The position numbers and the translations under genes are program-made. Below, one piece after another: positions 47,331-58,641 of a stretch of DNA of 64,000 nucleotides; the stretch's first letter is position 1, and every line of letters starts with the position of its first letter. Under the pieces are notes generated by a model. That model was not told where the DNA came from and did no database searches. It saw only the letters and a list, made by a program, of their open reading frames with translations. The DNA is from Phycomyces nitens (taxonomy: Eukaryota > Mucoromycota > Mucoromycetes > Mucorales > Phycomycetaceae): contig JAHRBC010000002.1 in NCBI GenBank assembly GCA_022702545.1, positions 7,440,001 to 7,504,000 of the forward strand. The letters run 5' to 3'.

Positions 47331-50300
47331 ATGAATAACATTAACGAAACATACAACCTCCTGTGCAAATGTTCGGCCTGTACCAAATATACAGCCAATG
47401 GAATATTGCAGAATGCACAGACATTCATGCGCCATAAGAATTCTGATAATGTGTCAAGCATTGGTCCCAAGGATAGAGATGATTGTAAGTGAAATTGTAT
47501 ATTGTTATTCATAATCTAATAATGTTTGTTGTTAATTATTACAGCCAATGTCAGAAGCACAGTTGACGAAGAGTCAGATATCATAATGCCTGATGTTTCT
47601 AATGAGTTTATTGATTGTAAGTGCGATATATTTTGGTTATCAATTACAGGTACTAACTTTTATTTTATTATAGATGAAGACAACTTTTCTATCATGTCAG
47701 TCGAAACTACTGGACAACAGATACCTTTCTTGAGAGAAGACGATGTTTTTGAAGTTGAGGAGGAATCAGATGTTGAGTCATCACTCATTGCAGCTGACAA
47801 TGAGGATTCCGATTCAAATGATGAATCTAGCGATGAAGATGAGACTGAGATTGATGGCGGCAATGGTTTTGAACAAATGATGGCTTCAAGTATGTATACA
47901 TAAAATACAAACATATTTAATTGTATACAAGTTATTTATCATATACTTTCCTTTGTAGTTGGATCCTTGAAGATTCATGACATGTCCCAAACTAGCCAGT
48001 TCATGGCCATCTTTGGTGTTATCTTCCAAGCATTCTACTTGGTGCAAACGGGAGGATCGGCCATGCTCAAATTCTTCCGCCATCTTCTTGTTGCCTTTGA
48101 GAAGGATGCTGACCTGCCTATTACTGTCAACGCCTTGAAAGCAATGACCGGATTTGATACCATGACCAAAGGCATTGTAAAGTACACCGTTTGCAACAAG
48201 TGCTTTGCAATTTACTTGCCAGACAATCACCAACCAGCATGCACCTTCAAGAAGTACTCGACCACACAAGCCCAAATTTGCAACAATCCTCTTTTCTACG
48301 ATCAATCTGCCAGAGATCCTATTCCGTTCATGGTGTTCCCATACAATTCGCTCAAGAACACTTTGACACAGTATCTCTGTAAGCCTGGATTTGAGGACAA
48401 GATATTGCAATGGAGATCAAGAGAGACCGTGGAGAACACCTTCCTTGATATATACAATGGTGCAATGTGGAATGAGTTGCTGGATGATAACGATATGCCA
48501 TTTGTTGATGATAACCATTCCCTCATGTTGACATTGAACGTGGATTGGTTTCAGCCATTCGATGGGCGCACTCATGCCAGTGGTGCGTTGTATCTGTCGA
48601 TCAACAACTTGCCCAGGGAAGAAAGGATGAAGCCAGAAAATATCATTCTTGTTGGTGTCATGCCAGGGCCAAAGGAAGCAAAGACCGATCAGATGAACAA
48701 CTTTCTTGAGCCTCTTGTTGACGAATTGGTTGAATTTTACACTGGAATGACAATCAAGATGGCTATGTTCCCTGGTGGTGTTCGTGTTCGTGCTGCTCTC
48801 ATGTGTGTTGCCTGTGATATACCTGCTGCAAGAAAAACCGCGGGATTTACAGGACATGCAAGCACCAACGCCTGTCACAAGTGTGCACGTCAGTTTTCGG
48901 TGATCGATGGATCAAGCAAGATTGATTACTCTGGATTTGACGTTGAGAATTGGACACCAAGAGAACAGGCAACCAATGCTGTGCATGCCGAAATGTGGTT
49001 CAATGCAGAATCAGACGTCGAGCGAGCAGAGTTGGAGAAGCACAATGGTACCCGGTATTCAGAATTGCACCGCCTACATTACTTTGATCCTGTTCGGTGT
49101 ACAATTGTGGATCCTATGCACAACTTGTTTCTTGGCACAGCCAAACGGATGGTCAACATTTGGAGAGACCTTGGCTATTTTCCCAGTACCACTCTTGCCC
49201 GCATGCAGCATCTGGCAGATTCAATCCTTGTTCCTCCTGGATATGCTGTATTGTCCAACAAAATTGCTTCTGGGTTCCCATACATGAAGGCAGACGAGTG
49301 GCGATCGTGGTGTCTTGTGTATTCGCTGGTTGTCCTGGAGAATGCTTTGCCAGAAACAGACTACAATAACTGGCTAGTATTCATTGATGCATGCCGTCTA
49401 TTGACAGGACCATCTGTCACGACTCAGAGTATAGACGAGGCACACCAGCTCCTTGGCAATTTTGGCAAAAAGTGCGAGATTTTGTATGGAACTGTCAGCA
49501 TCACACCAAACATGCATCTGCATATGCACTTACGTGAGTCTATGCTTGACTTTGGCCCTGTCTATGCATTCTGGTTGTATAGCTTTGAACGATACAATGG
49601 CAAGCTCAAGAACATCAAGACAAATCGCCGCACTGGCTTTGAGATTACTTTCATGAAGGTCTTCTTGGAAAAGGCGTTTATCAGCAACTTTCTTCAGTTT
49701 TATACTGCCAAACTTTCACCGCCCATGGTAGAATTTCTCCAAGAAGTTGCTCAAATAGCACCGACGCCTGTCAGATCCTTGGTGAATTCTGAGTACGGCC
49801 ACCCTCCACATCTGCAATTCAGCCTCAATATGTTTCTCCAAGCCGCCACCAATCCATGGTTTAATGTCACTGGAAGTGAAGCCCTGCCATTGACCTCGTT
49901 GCCATTGAAATTGTCGCCTTTATCTATAATGACTGGCAATCATTATAAGTACTTGGTCGAATTCTATAACAAGGCTTACCAAGACACCGGCATTTCCTTC
50001 TGTGCCACGGATAGCATCCCACTTGGAGGGCATGTCTATATCAACGACCGGATTCGCAAGATGAAGAAGATTTTGTTGCTAGGACAAGAGTATTGGAGTG
50101 GTGAAAAGAAAAAGCGCAGTTCTTTTGTACAAGTCTTGTTTCTGGACAATTCGACAAGTGAATTTGTTGCATTTCCCGGCCAGATTGAGTATTTATTTAC
50201 TCATGTTATCAAGATTGGTGGAATCGAAAGAGTTTCTACTTTTGCTTTCGTCAAATGGTTTCCGACGTATAATGCTGGCAGATATCAACCGTTGATCAAC

Positions 50301-50462
50301 CAAGGTCTGGAGCTGTGGGAGAAGGGGTTTTTAGAGGAGACCGTTGAGTGTATTATTCCAGTATATCGTCTGCATTCTTGCTTTGCATTGACAACTCACA
50401 ATCTCCAACAAGGGTCTCAAAAACGCCTGATTATTCCATTACCTAGAAAAGTCGTCACTTAA
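47331..50462 (+). CDS. Tnp2/Plavaka-like transposase of element B' (4 exons, apparently intact)
   Basis: The exons are 47331-47484, 47545-47616, 47674-47889 and 47959-50462, giving 981 aa in one continuous frame. Exon 1 has CKCSACTKY...FMRHKNS, a zinc-finger-like motif. Exon 3 is strongly acidic (DNEDSDSNDESSDEDE). The large exon has LTLNVDWFQPFDG, LVGVMPGPKEA, CDIPAARKTAG, NACHKC, VDPMHNLFLGTAKRM, MKADEWRSW and SFERYNGKLKNIKTNRR, then the C-terminal domain ending LIIPLPRKVVT. The conserved acidic residues in these motifs fit an RNase H-fold DDE transposase. No lesions are seen. Stop TAA is at 50460-50462. It converges on the accessory gene at 50994. Confidence 0.9.
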
Positions 50463-50993
50463 TAAAAAAAATTGTGTTTTTGACCACAAACATCAGCCAC
50501 GTAATGCTTATTTTTCTTGTTTTACTTTACTATCTGCTCTTTTATCAATACATTTTTAAGATTGATTAAAATAGTAAATTGATATATACAAGTTATGTCC
50601 TTTAAAACAGATATCAAAACAAATATTTATTTTCTCCAGCTCATTATGCGATAAGCCAAGTAGTTGTTTATTTAATATCCGATGATCAGCTATATTTTAA
50701 AGTTTATACTACATAATATACTAAAAATTTTCATTCAAATTCCAAGTTTATAAAGCCGATGAAAATATTTTATTTTGCTATTAAATATTTGTTTTGCAAT
50801 AATTACGACTAAAATAAAATAACCATTAAAAATAACATTGTTTCTCACCATCTTGTCTTTCTTTATTTTTTGATGCTTCAACAATACAAAAACGAGTAAT
50901 GCCAATCCTACCACCATCATCTTCCAGCCCAACAACTTGTTTCAACTTATTCAATAAAGACCATTATATCAAGACAACCAAATACGAATATTT

Positions 50994-52092
50994 TTATTGC
51001 CGTGTTGCAATCCACTTGGCAACACGCGCCTTCTGCTCTTTTGACAATTCAATATGTCTACTTTCAACAGGACAAGAAGAAAAGTCAATGACCTTCATCT
51101 TCTTTTCCTTGCTCCTCTGGGCTTTCAACTCGCCCAAGTACTCCTCGACCTATATCATAATCGAATTAATTAATTATATTAAGCACATCAAATTTGCCCG
51201 AACAATATCTTACCAAAGGATGTCTATTGCTGGGAGTATAAACGGTATACTCCCGTTGCTCATCATCAGACTCAATGTCGGACAACATCTCTTTGTCCAA
51301 GAGATCCTCAACGGTCTCTCCATACTTGGACTCCAAGTTTGCCTTGTCTGCCAAATGCAGCCTCTTGTAGGCTTCGAGGATCTATTTCAAAATCAAGTAT
51401 TAGAAGTATAAAAACAAATATTATATTATACTAACTCTTGTTTTTCTCGTACGTCTACGAGAAGACTGGTTTCGCTTAGCTAACTTTTCTGGCGAGGTGT
51501 TAGCTCTGTTTAGCTTGTACGAGATGTGCCATCTTGTTTTTTCCTCTATGACTGCAGACGCAAGAGGCTGTCCTTCGAGCTGTTGATGGATATACATCCA
51601 GACCTTGTCTGCAATAGGCCGGTTGGACGAAGAGAGCGCCCCCTCATTCATTGTCAATGGTGTAGACACCAAGACATTCCTTGTCTCTGATCGTATGAGG
51701 CGCTATATGATATAGGGTAAGTAATTCATCGATATAAAATTAATATTTATATATAGATATCCTACCGAGACCGATGGAAGTCGATACTTCATATACATCT
51801 GTGGTGGTGGAGCTTGATGGGGGGAAACTTGGCTACTGTTGCCATTCGAGTTCTTGAGGGATTCCATCCCTTGATGGACCTGCTGCAACAGGACATGCGA
51901 CTCATTCAGTCTTGTCTGAAGAGCCGACAGGTTTGACAACACTGCGCCGTCCTGTTCAGCATTGTTGCTTGGAGCAGGAAGGATCGTCTGCATCACGGTT
52001 CCTGCTGGTCTAGTGCCACTAGTCTTACCAATCGACTTCTTGGTAGTCAACTTGTAGGTCTTTTTAGAGCTTGATGATATAAATTGAGACAT
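50994..52092 (-). CDS. TNPA-like accessory protein of element B' (4 exons)
   Basis: The mirror of 14114-15212, with the first exon 51766-52092 and stop at 50994-50996. About 305 aa, with the same N-terminal Ser/Lys-rich and Gln-rich helical segments, basic exon-2 tail, ESDDEQ motif in exon 3 and 156-nt last exon. A few amino-acid differences from B (for example R to W and P to L in exon 2) arise from single substitutions. Splice sites look intact. Function as in B, inferred. Confidence 0.65.
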
Positions 52093-52439
52093 TGAATACT
52101 AGAAAAATATATTAAAGTGTGAGGTTCGTTGATTATGAATATCTATTTTCCAATAGATTTTGAAATATTCCGTAAATAATACATACATGAGAAAGTAATT
52201 AAAAGTAATTAAAAAGTATACTTCTTTCTAAAGAGGTTTTATAGTATTTTGATCTTTGCTTACATTATGCTGTCAGGTATACTTAGTAATCTGCTTCAAC
52301 TGGCTAATCCATTTAATTTGCTTGCACTGACTAATCCATTTGTAATATTTGGGCTCTGTTTCAAAAATACAAATCGTTTTATTAAGTGGGCTTATTAGTT
52401 CCACGTCACATTCGGGACACTCAATATCGCTGTTGATCT

Positions 52440-53200
52440 CTATTGGATTTTTGCTTTCAACCTTTGTTCTTTTCTTTTCTTTTCCTTTCCTTTACTTTTT
52501 GGCATGGTAAGCATCATTCTCTTTTAAATTTTTTTTTACTCATCATGACTTTATATTTGTCTAGATATTCTTTTCTATATCCATACAAGGGCTGCTGGTT
52601 TATGTCAATAACTCTGGTATACTGGTAATGTTCTTTTTTATTATCCCATTCAGTTTCCACAAGCTCATTGCTCTGCTTAGTAATTCACGGCCTTCCATTA
52701 CAAACAAATACAGAGGAGCACTTTGCTGTATATTATGGTATGATGACACTCCTTTATACACTAGACATGCTTTATTAACATTCGTTCCATTCATTAGAAT
52801 TTTTTTGTTCATCTGGTATGTGCCGATTCCATGTCATCTGGTCAGTAATTGTGTCCGTTATACCCATTACCAAGTAAGTATACAACCTTTCAGCCCTTAT
52901 ATCACTTTACTAATCTATTATCTAATAGATGTAATTGAAATATTCTTCATCTGGTCGGCCATTGCGCCCATTGCGCCCATTACACTGATGACCAAGTAAG
53001 TATATAACCACTCAACGTTTATATTATTTTCCTGACATATTCTTAATAGATATTACTGAAATTTTCTATACCATTTATCAAAGTATTCAAGTTTTCTTGA
53101 TATAAATACCAATGTAAGTATTGTTGTTCCATTCAAATTATTTTACAGTCTGCTAAAATACACCCATGAAAATTATCTAGCCACCCTCTTTTTTTTTCAA
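52440..53200 (+). other. Mini-exon region of element B' (putative third gene)
   Basis: GTAAGTAT-type donors follow short exon-like segments (for example CATTACCAA|GTAAGTATAC, ATGACCAA|GTAAGTATAT and CAAT|GTAAGTATTG), with TAG/CAG acceptors before the next. The layout matches the A and D/E regions, with the last junction AAT|GTAAGTAT conserved in all families. There is no continuous reading frame that I can support. Confidence 0.3.
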
Positions 53201-53811
53201 AAGAAAACAAACACCCACGTAAGCAGTGCCGCAGCAAGTAACAAAGAAAGGTAGGGGGTCTAGTAGACCAGGGTAACCCATATATTCTCCGGATGAGTAA
53301 TAGAATACCCATCCAATTGAGAAAAGGGCAAGGCTAGCATATTAGGCAATAAAAGTAGGAGTGAGTAGAGATGAGAACGAATAGAAATCATTAGGAAAAC
53401 TTTTTTTATCCAATAAAAACTATTATAAACTACATCTTTGGCCTGTATCTGCCATGAATTCATACCGAATTCATACCGAATTCATACTGAATCCTATGAG
53501 GACACTGCTTTAATATTGAAGAGAGCAACCTATATAAAGTAATTTAAAGAACTGAATCCTTCGGGGCTAGAAAATATGGGACGAAAAAAAAAGAAACCCC
53601 CCAATTTTCGTGACAAAAAAAAGCACAAAAAAAATAACCCACCTTTTGCTTTTTGCGCTTTGACGTTTCAGTATACTGATTGGAATCATTCAGACAACGA
53701 ATCCTAAAAATTTAATATTAAAAAATTTGGCAAATATTATATCAAATCTTTATCATTCAGTCAAGAATTTTATAAATATCACTATACTAAAATGGCCCTT
53801 CTTTTGCAGTG

Positions 53812-56657
53812 ATATTGAATCTCGCCTGTGTATGCAGTCAGATTTTCGTCGTCATTTCCAGAGAACAGAGCTTGAACATAAGAACCATGACTGACAGTAC
53901 CCTTCTTGCCTTTGTATGACTGGCCAAGGAGATTGATAGACGCGATCTTGCATATTTGGTTGTCAACAAAATACGGCGAAGATGAGGCATGTCGGTAATC
54001 CACTAAATCTGGCTTTGCATATACAAGCTTATAGTGTTCCAAGAGATAGGGATATTCAAGGTCGTTCATTGATTCATACGGTTTCATAGAGAGTGGCAAC
54101 GCAGAAGGAGGGAGAGGTTCGTTGCCTTTGATAGAGAGTGGATTCATAGAGGCTTGCATAAATGCTCTCAACCGGAAAGGGCCTTGAGACATGGCATAGG
54201 AGGGGGCATAGGAGGAGGCATGGGAGGAGGCATGGGATGGGGCATAGGATGGGGCATAGGAGGAGGAGGTAAGCTTGGACATAAAGGGGCGGAAGGGGGT
54301 TTGACTGGGACATTGAAGAACAGAAGATACATAATCGCCCTTGTATGCATCATTAATAAAGTTCTTCATGTAGGTGGACTCAAAGCCGTCTCGTCTGTTG
54401 GTCTTGATGTTTTTTAACAATCCATTGTATCTCTCAAATGAAAACAGCCAATAACCGTACACTGGTCCAAAATCATGAATAATGGTATGAAGATGAAGGT
54501 GTAGGTGCATGTTACAAGTGAGAAGATTCGCAGGATATAGGGACTGACATCTTCGACCAAACGTTTCCAGGAAATCGTGGGCATTGGTTGCCTCGGAAAA
54601 CGAGATTGCTGGCTTGACCAAAAGGCGGCAGGCATTAATGAAGCTGATGCAGTTGTTGAAGTTGTCAGGAGGGAGCACACCTTTCAACAGGACTGGAGAG
54701 TATACAAGGACCCAGGACTTCCACTCGTCTGCTTTCATGTAGGAAAAGCCTTTTCCGATCTTGCCTTTGAGGACAGCATAATCGGCCGGCAGAACCATAG
54801 ACTCGGCAGTCTTTTGCATGGCAGCAAGATCACGGTCTGTGATCAGGCCATCGTCAATCCACCTCTTGACCATTCGCTTGGCCGTACCCAAGAAGAGATT
54901 GTGCATGGGATCAATGATCGTGCAGCAAACAACGTCAAAGTATCCAAGGCGATGCAACTGGGACCATCGAACGCCATTTTCGATTTCCAGCTGATGCCTT
55001 TCTGAGGGCGTACTGGCACTCTTCCACACCTCAGCATGCAACCGATTTTCGACACCACTGCAAAGGGACCACTGTGCAGAGTCGAAGCCACGAAAGTCAA
55101 CGCTGTTTGTTCCATCCAAACGAGAGAAACCACGACTACACTTGAAGCATGCATGGGTGCTGTTGTGGGAAGTAAACCCACTCGTCTTTCTGGCAGCTGG
55201 AATGTCGCACGCCACCATAAACAACGCAGCACGAATGGTAACACCTGATGAACACTCAGCAGTTCGCACCTTCACACCAACGTACAGCTCTTCCAAATCG
55301 TCCACCAACGGCTTGAGATAGTGGTTGATCTCGTCAGATTTTGGTTCCTTGGGCCCAGGCATAAGTCCAACAAGAATGATGTTCTCTGCCTTGAATCGCT
55401 CAGCCCTAGGAAGATTGTTGACGGCCAAGTAGATCGCACCACAGGAATAGGTCACCCCATCGAATGGCTGGAACCAGTCAACGTTCAATGTCAGCATGAG
55501 AGAACGTGGGTCTTGGACGAAAGAAACACCATTCGAGTCCTTGAGCTCCTTCCACATGGCGCCGTTGTACACATCGCACATCGTGTCTTCGACCTTCAGC
55601 TCCTTGTTCCAATGGCGGATTCTTGCTTCGAAATCTGGGCGGAGGAAAAACACTCTCAACGCCTGCTTGACAGAATGGTAGTTGTATTGGCGTCTGGCTA
55701 CCAAAGCACCTGATGATGACACCTTCATCAACTGGGAATCGCAAGAGGAACGTGCTCCTGGTTTCTGGAAATCGCACCGAAGGGGAACAGACCCAGCTTC
55801 CTCGTACACCTTGTGACAATCCTGGCACACAACAGATTTCCTTATTCCTTGGGACATGGCTGAAAATCCTGTCATGCGCTGCAGACCAAGCAGGCTTGTG
55901 GGCAGTTGGAAATCTTGATCATAGATTGTCAAGAGCTTGTTGACAAACTCGATCAAGACAACGGCGCCCTTGTCAACCACATAACGGGATGCAAACAGGA
56001 CAACAGAAATGGCGATGAACCTGTGCACTGGGTTTTCAGGCATTTGGGGGGAGGCAAAAGGATCTATTTTAAAATGGAAAATATTAACACCCAATTTTTT
56101 AGGCTTTTTCTCTATTTAACACTGACCTTCACCATCCAACTCCTCAACTTCGATCTCTTCCAAATCGCCCTCGTCATCATCATCACCACTGTCCATCTCA
56201 TTCTCATCGGCATCAGCATCAGCATTGGCATCGGCATTAGCCTCATTGTCAGCACCAATTTTGCCATGATCGGCAAAAGGATTGGTTTCCAAAAACGGCG
56301 AGTTCTCCTGATCACCAAGTACATCTGAGGACCCGACTTTATGGAACAAGGTAGCCAGATATAGAATATAGTAGTTATTTAGTTTCTATTGCTATGCCAA
56401 TAAATAATCCTTACGTTCAAAATCAACATCTATCATATTGCGTTGAGAGGAGATTTCTAGTAAAATAAATTATGATACAATTCTTAGAGTGTTTACAAAA
56501 GTAACTTGCCCTTTTCGCAATTTTCAAGACGCTCTAATCTTGCTCTCTTTGCATGACGTTGAGCAGTCAGTTTCTGGACAAGACTGTAACCATTCTTGCT
56601 TGTACTGCATCTAGGGCAAAAGCACTTCTCATTGTAGACATCGGAAGTAGAAGACAT
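53812..56657 (-). pseudogene. Tnp2/Plavaka-like transposase of element E, split by B'
   Basis: The start is the ATG at 56655-56657 (MSSTSDVYNEKCFCPRC zinc-finger-like exon). An acidic exon (ANADADADENEMDSGDDDD, about 56127-56349) follows, then the large exon from 56063 to the B' junction. Core motifs: LTLNVDWFQPFDG, LVGLMPGPKEP, ACDIPAARKTSG, ACFKC, IDPMHNLFLGTAKRM, MKADEWKSW and FERYNGLLKNIKTNRR. A low-complexity linker of SYAPSYAPSHASSHA type lies near 54190-54260. No internal stop or frameshift is seen, so E was probably active until B' inserted after GEIQY. The C-terminus continues at 46436-46726. Confidence 0.9.
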
Positions 56658-56899
56658 GGTATTTGTGTATTGAAGTTTAAACAAAAAGGAAACAAGTGTT
56701 ACATATGCTTTATTTGCTACGGTTTTATAAGAGTATAAAAATATTATCTCCTGTTCTTTATATCCGAGCCAATTAAATACAATAAAACAATATTTTCAAG
56801 GTGATCACAAAAAAACGTGTTGAGTTGCAAATTTGCTTCAGCTTTCTCCACGTTCTCAGTTAACTGTGCACAGTAGAATAGCCTACCATTTTCCCAGTG

Positions 56900-58399
56900 G
56901 TACTGTTGTGGGACGTGTATCCACTGGTTTTTCTGGCGGCAGGGATATCACATGCAACCATTAAGAGCGCAGCACGGACGGTTACTCCAGTGGGGTGTTC
57001 ATAACTTGGAATAGACATTCCAACATACAGCTGCTCCAACTCGTCGACCAAGGGCTTGAGGTAGTTGTTAATCTCCTCTGATCTTGGTTCCTTTGGCCCA
57101 GGCATCAGACCAACAAGAATCACGTTTTCTGCCTTGAACCTATCCTCTCGAGGCAAATTGTTGATTGCCAGGTAAATGGCTCCAGAGGAATGACTGATAC
57201 CATTGAATGGCTGAAACCAATCAATGTTGAGAGTCAACATGAGTGATCGAGAGTCTTCAACAAAGGGAACGTCGTTCTTGTCCTTCAACCCCTTCCACAT
57301 TGCACCATTGTAAACGTTGCACATGGTATCAACAATCTTCAACTCCTGGTTCTATTGTCTGATCTTGCTTTCGAAATCCGGGCAGAGGAAAAGGACTCTC
57401 AACACCTGCTTGATGGACTGGTAGCTGTATTGACGTTTGGGGACTAAAGCACCAGATGATGATTGCTTCATCAATTGACAACCACATGGAGAAACGGAAC
57501 CGAGCTTGGCGGAACTGCACTGAAGGGGAGCAGACCCAGCTTCCTCATAAACCGTGTGGAAATCCTGGCACACAACAAATCTCTTTACACCCTTGATCAA
57601 GGCAGTGAAACCCGTCATGCTTTGGAGACCAGAAAGGCTTGAAGGCAATTGGAAGTCCTGTCCGTAAATCGTCAAGAGTTTGTTGATGAACTCAATCAAG
57701 ACAACAGCACCCTTATCGACCACATAACGGGATGCAAACAGAACAACGAAAATGGCAATTGCCCTGTGCACTGGGTTTTTGGGCATACCAGGAGTAGCAA
57801 AAGGGTCTATTATTTAAAAAGGAAAATTATTAATACTCAATCTTTGCTTGCTTTTGTATTGTAGCTATTCAATACTGACCTTCACTATCAAACTCCTTGA
57901 CCTCAATCTCTTCAACATTGGGTTCATCATCACTGTCATTGTCAGAGTCATCGGTGATTTCAGCGTCATTGCCATTGACCTCATTGTCAACTGAATCATT
58001 GTCAGACATTGGGACAGAATCCAAAAATGGTAGGCCGACCTGACCATCCGTTTCCATGGATTCGGATTGAGAGGTCGGGATTGCTACAAATATAGAATAC
58101 ATTAGTTTATTGCCCTGTACTGGTGTTCAAATAAATATTTTTTACCCTCAACATCAACGTCCATCACGGCACTTTGTGTGCCTGAGTTCAATTAAAGGCT
58201 AATGGTTATTATTGCGCAGCAAAGATAAAATTAATATTGAAAATAACATACTGTTTTCAAAATCCAAGACTTCTTCAAATCTTGCTCTCTTGGCATGACG
58301 CTGGGAAGTGCACTTGAATACAATAGAGAATCCTTGCTGGTTGTTGTTGCATTTGTTGCAGTAACAGGCAGTGTTGTTAAGAGCGGAAATAGAAGACAT
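56900..58399 (-). pseudogene. F transposase, 5' part (nonsense mutation)
   Basis: The start is the ATG at 58397-58399 (MSSISALNNTACYCNKC). An acidic exon (57870-58080) and the first part of the large exon follow, up to the E junction. A TAG at 57352-57354 replaces the Trp codon of RQWNQELK seen in A1. The sequence downstream is still recognisable (MLTLNIDWFQPF, LVGLMPGPKEP, ACDIPAARKTSG). The gene is also split by E and followed by A2 at its end. Positions 58400-58641 are the 5'-UTR side and the element terminus. Confidence 0.9.
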
Positions 58400-58641
58400 T
58401 GTTTATATGATTCGTTTGTGAGATAAAAAAGGAAACAAGTGCTACATATTTTAATTTGCTGTCATTTTATAGATGAAAAAAAAGCTATTGTTTTTTAATC
58501 TTTTGCCCGAACCAATAGGATGGATTAGAATTACACTTTTTATTTGAAGTAAAAAAAATATCTGAGATGAAAAAAAGCTCTATATTTCCACTACCCTTTT
58601 GCCACATTGATACAATGCTAAATTTGGGAGTTTTTCCAGTG

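Larger units (their letters stand above)
46727..53811 (-). mobile_element. CACTA/Plavaka-like element B' inserted in the E transposase
   Basis: A complete 7,085-bp copy of B in opposite orientation and without the solo LTR. Both ends are CACTGCAAAAGAAGGG-like, with target duplication ATA (46724-46726 and 53812-53814). It holds a transposase (47331-50462, plus), an accessory gene (50994-52092, minus) and a mini-exon region (about 52440-53200, plus). It is the best candidate for an autonomous element in the window. Positions 46743-47330, 50463-50993 and 53200-53795 are AT-rich, with no gene seen. Confidence 0.94.
42703..56899 (+). mobile_element. CACTA/Plavaka-like element E inserted in the F transposase
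   Basis: It starts CACTGCAAAAACTGTGGGG at 42703 and ends ACCATTTTCCCAGTG at 56899 (CACTGGGAAAATGGT when reversed). Target duplication GTA (42700-42702 and 56900-56902); removing it restores SHNSTHACYKC of the F transposase. About 7.1 kb without the nested B'. It holds a mini-exon region (43228-44840, minus), an accessory gene (45079-46289, plus) and a transposase (minus, split by B'). Positions 42703-43200 are subterminal DNA with no gene. Confidence 0.93.
31742..58641 (+). mobile_element. Decayed A-family element F (outer shell around A2, E and B')
   Basis: It starts CACTGCAAAAAATAAAG at 31742 and ends GGGAGTTTTTCCAGTG at 58641. Its own DNA is 31742-34755, 41102-42702 and 56900-58641, together about 6.3 kb, the length of A1. 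It is A-family but clearly older than A1 and A2. Flanks do not match: ACA before the left end (inside D) and TCT after the right end (inside Helitron remnant H2), so no target duplication exists. A recombination between two A-family copies is the simplest explanation. The F copy of the mini-exon region (about 32200-33250) is also recognisable. Confidence 0.8.

Noticed and set aside
12413..53811. One giant palindrome or segmental inverted duplication
   Set aside because: B and B' have different target duplications (TGC and ATA) and sit in different host elements (C and E), so they are independent insertions.
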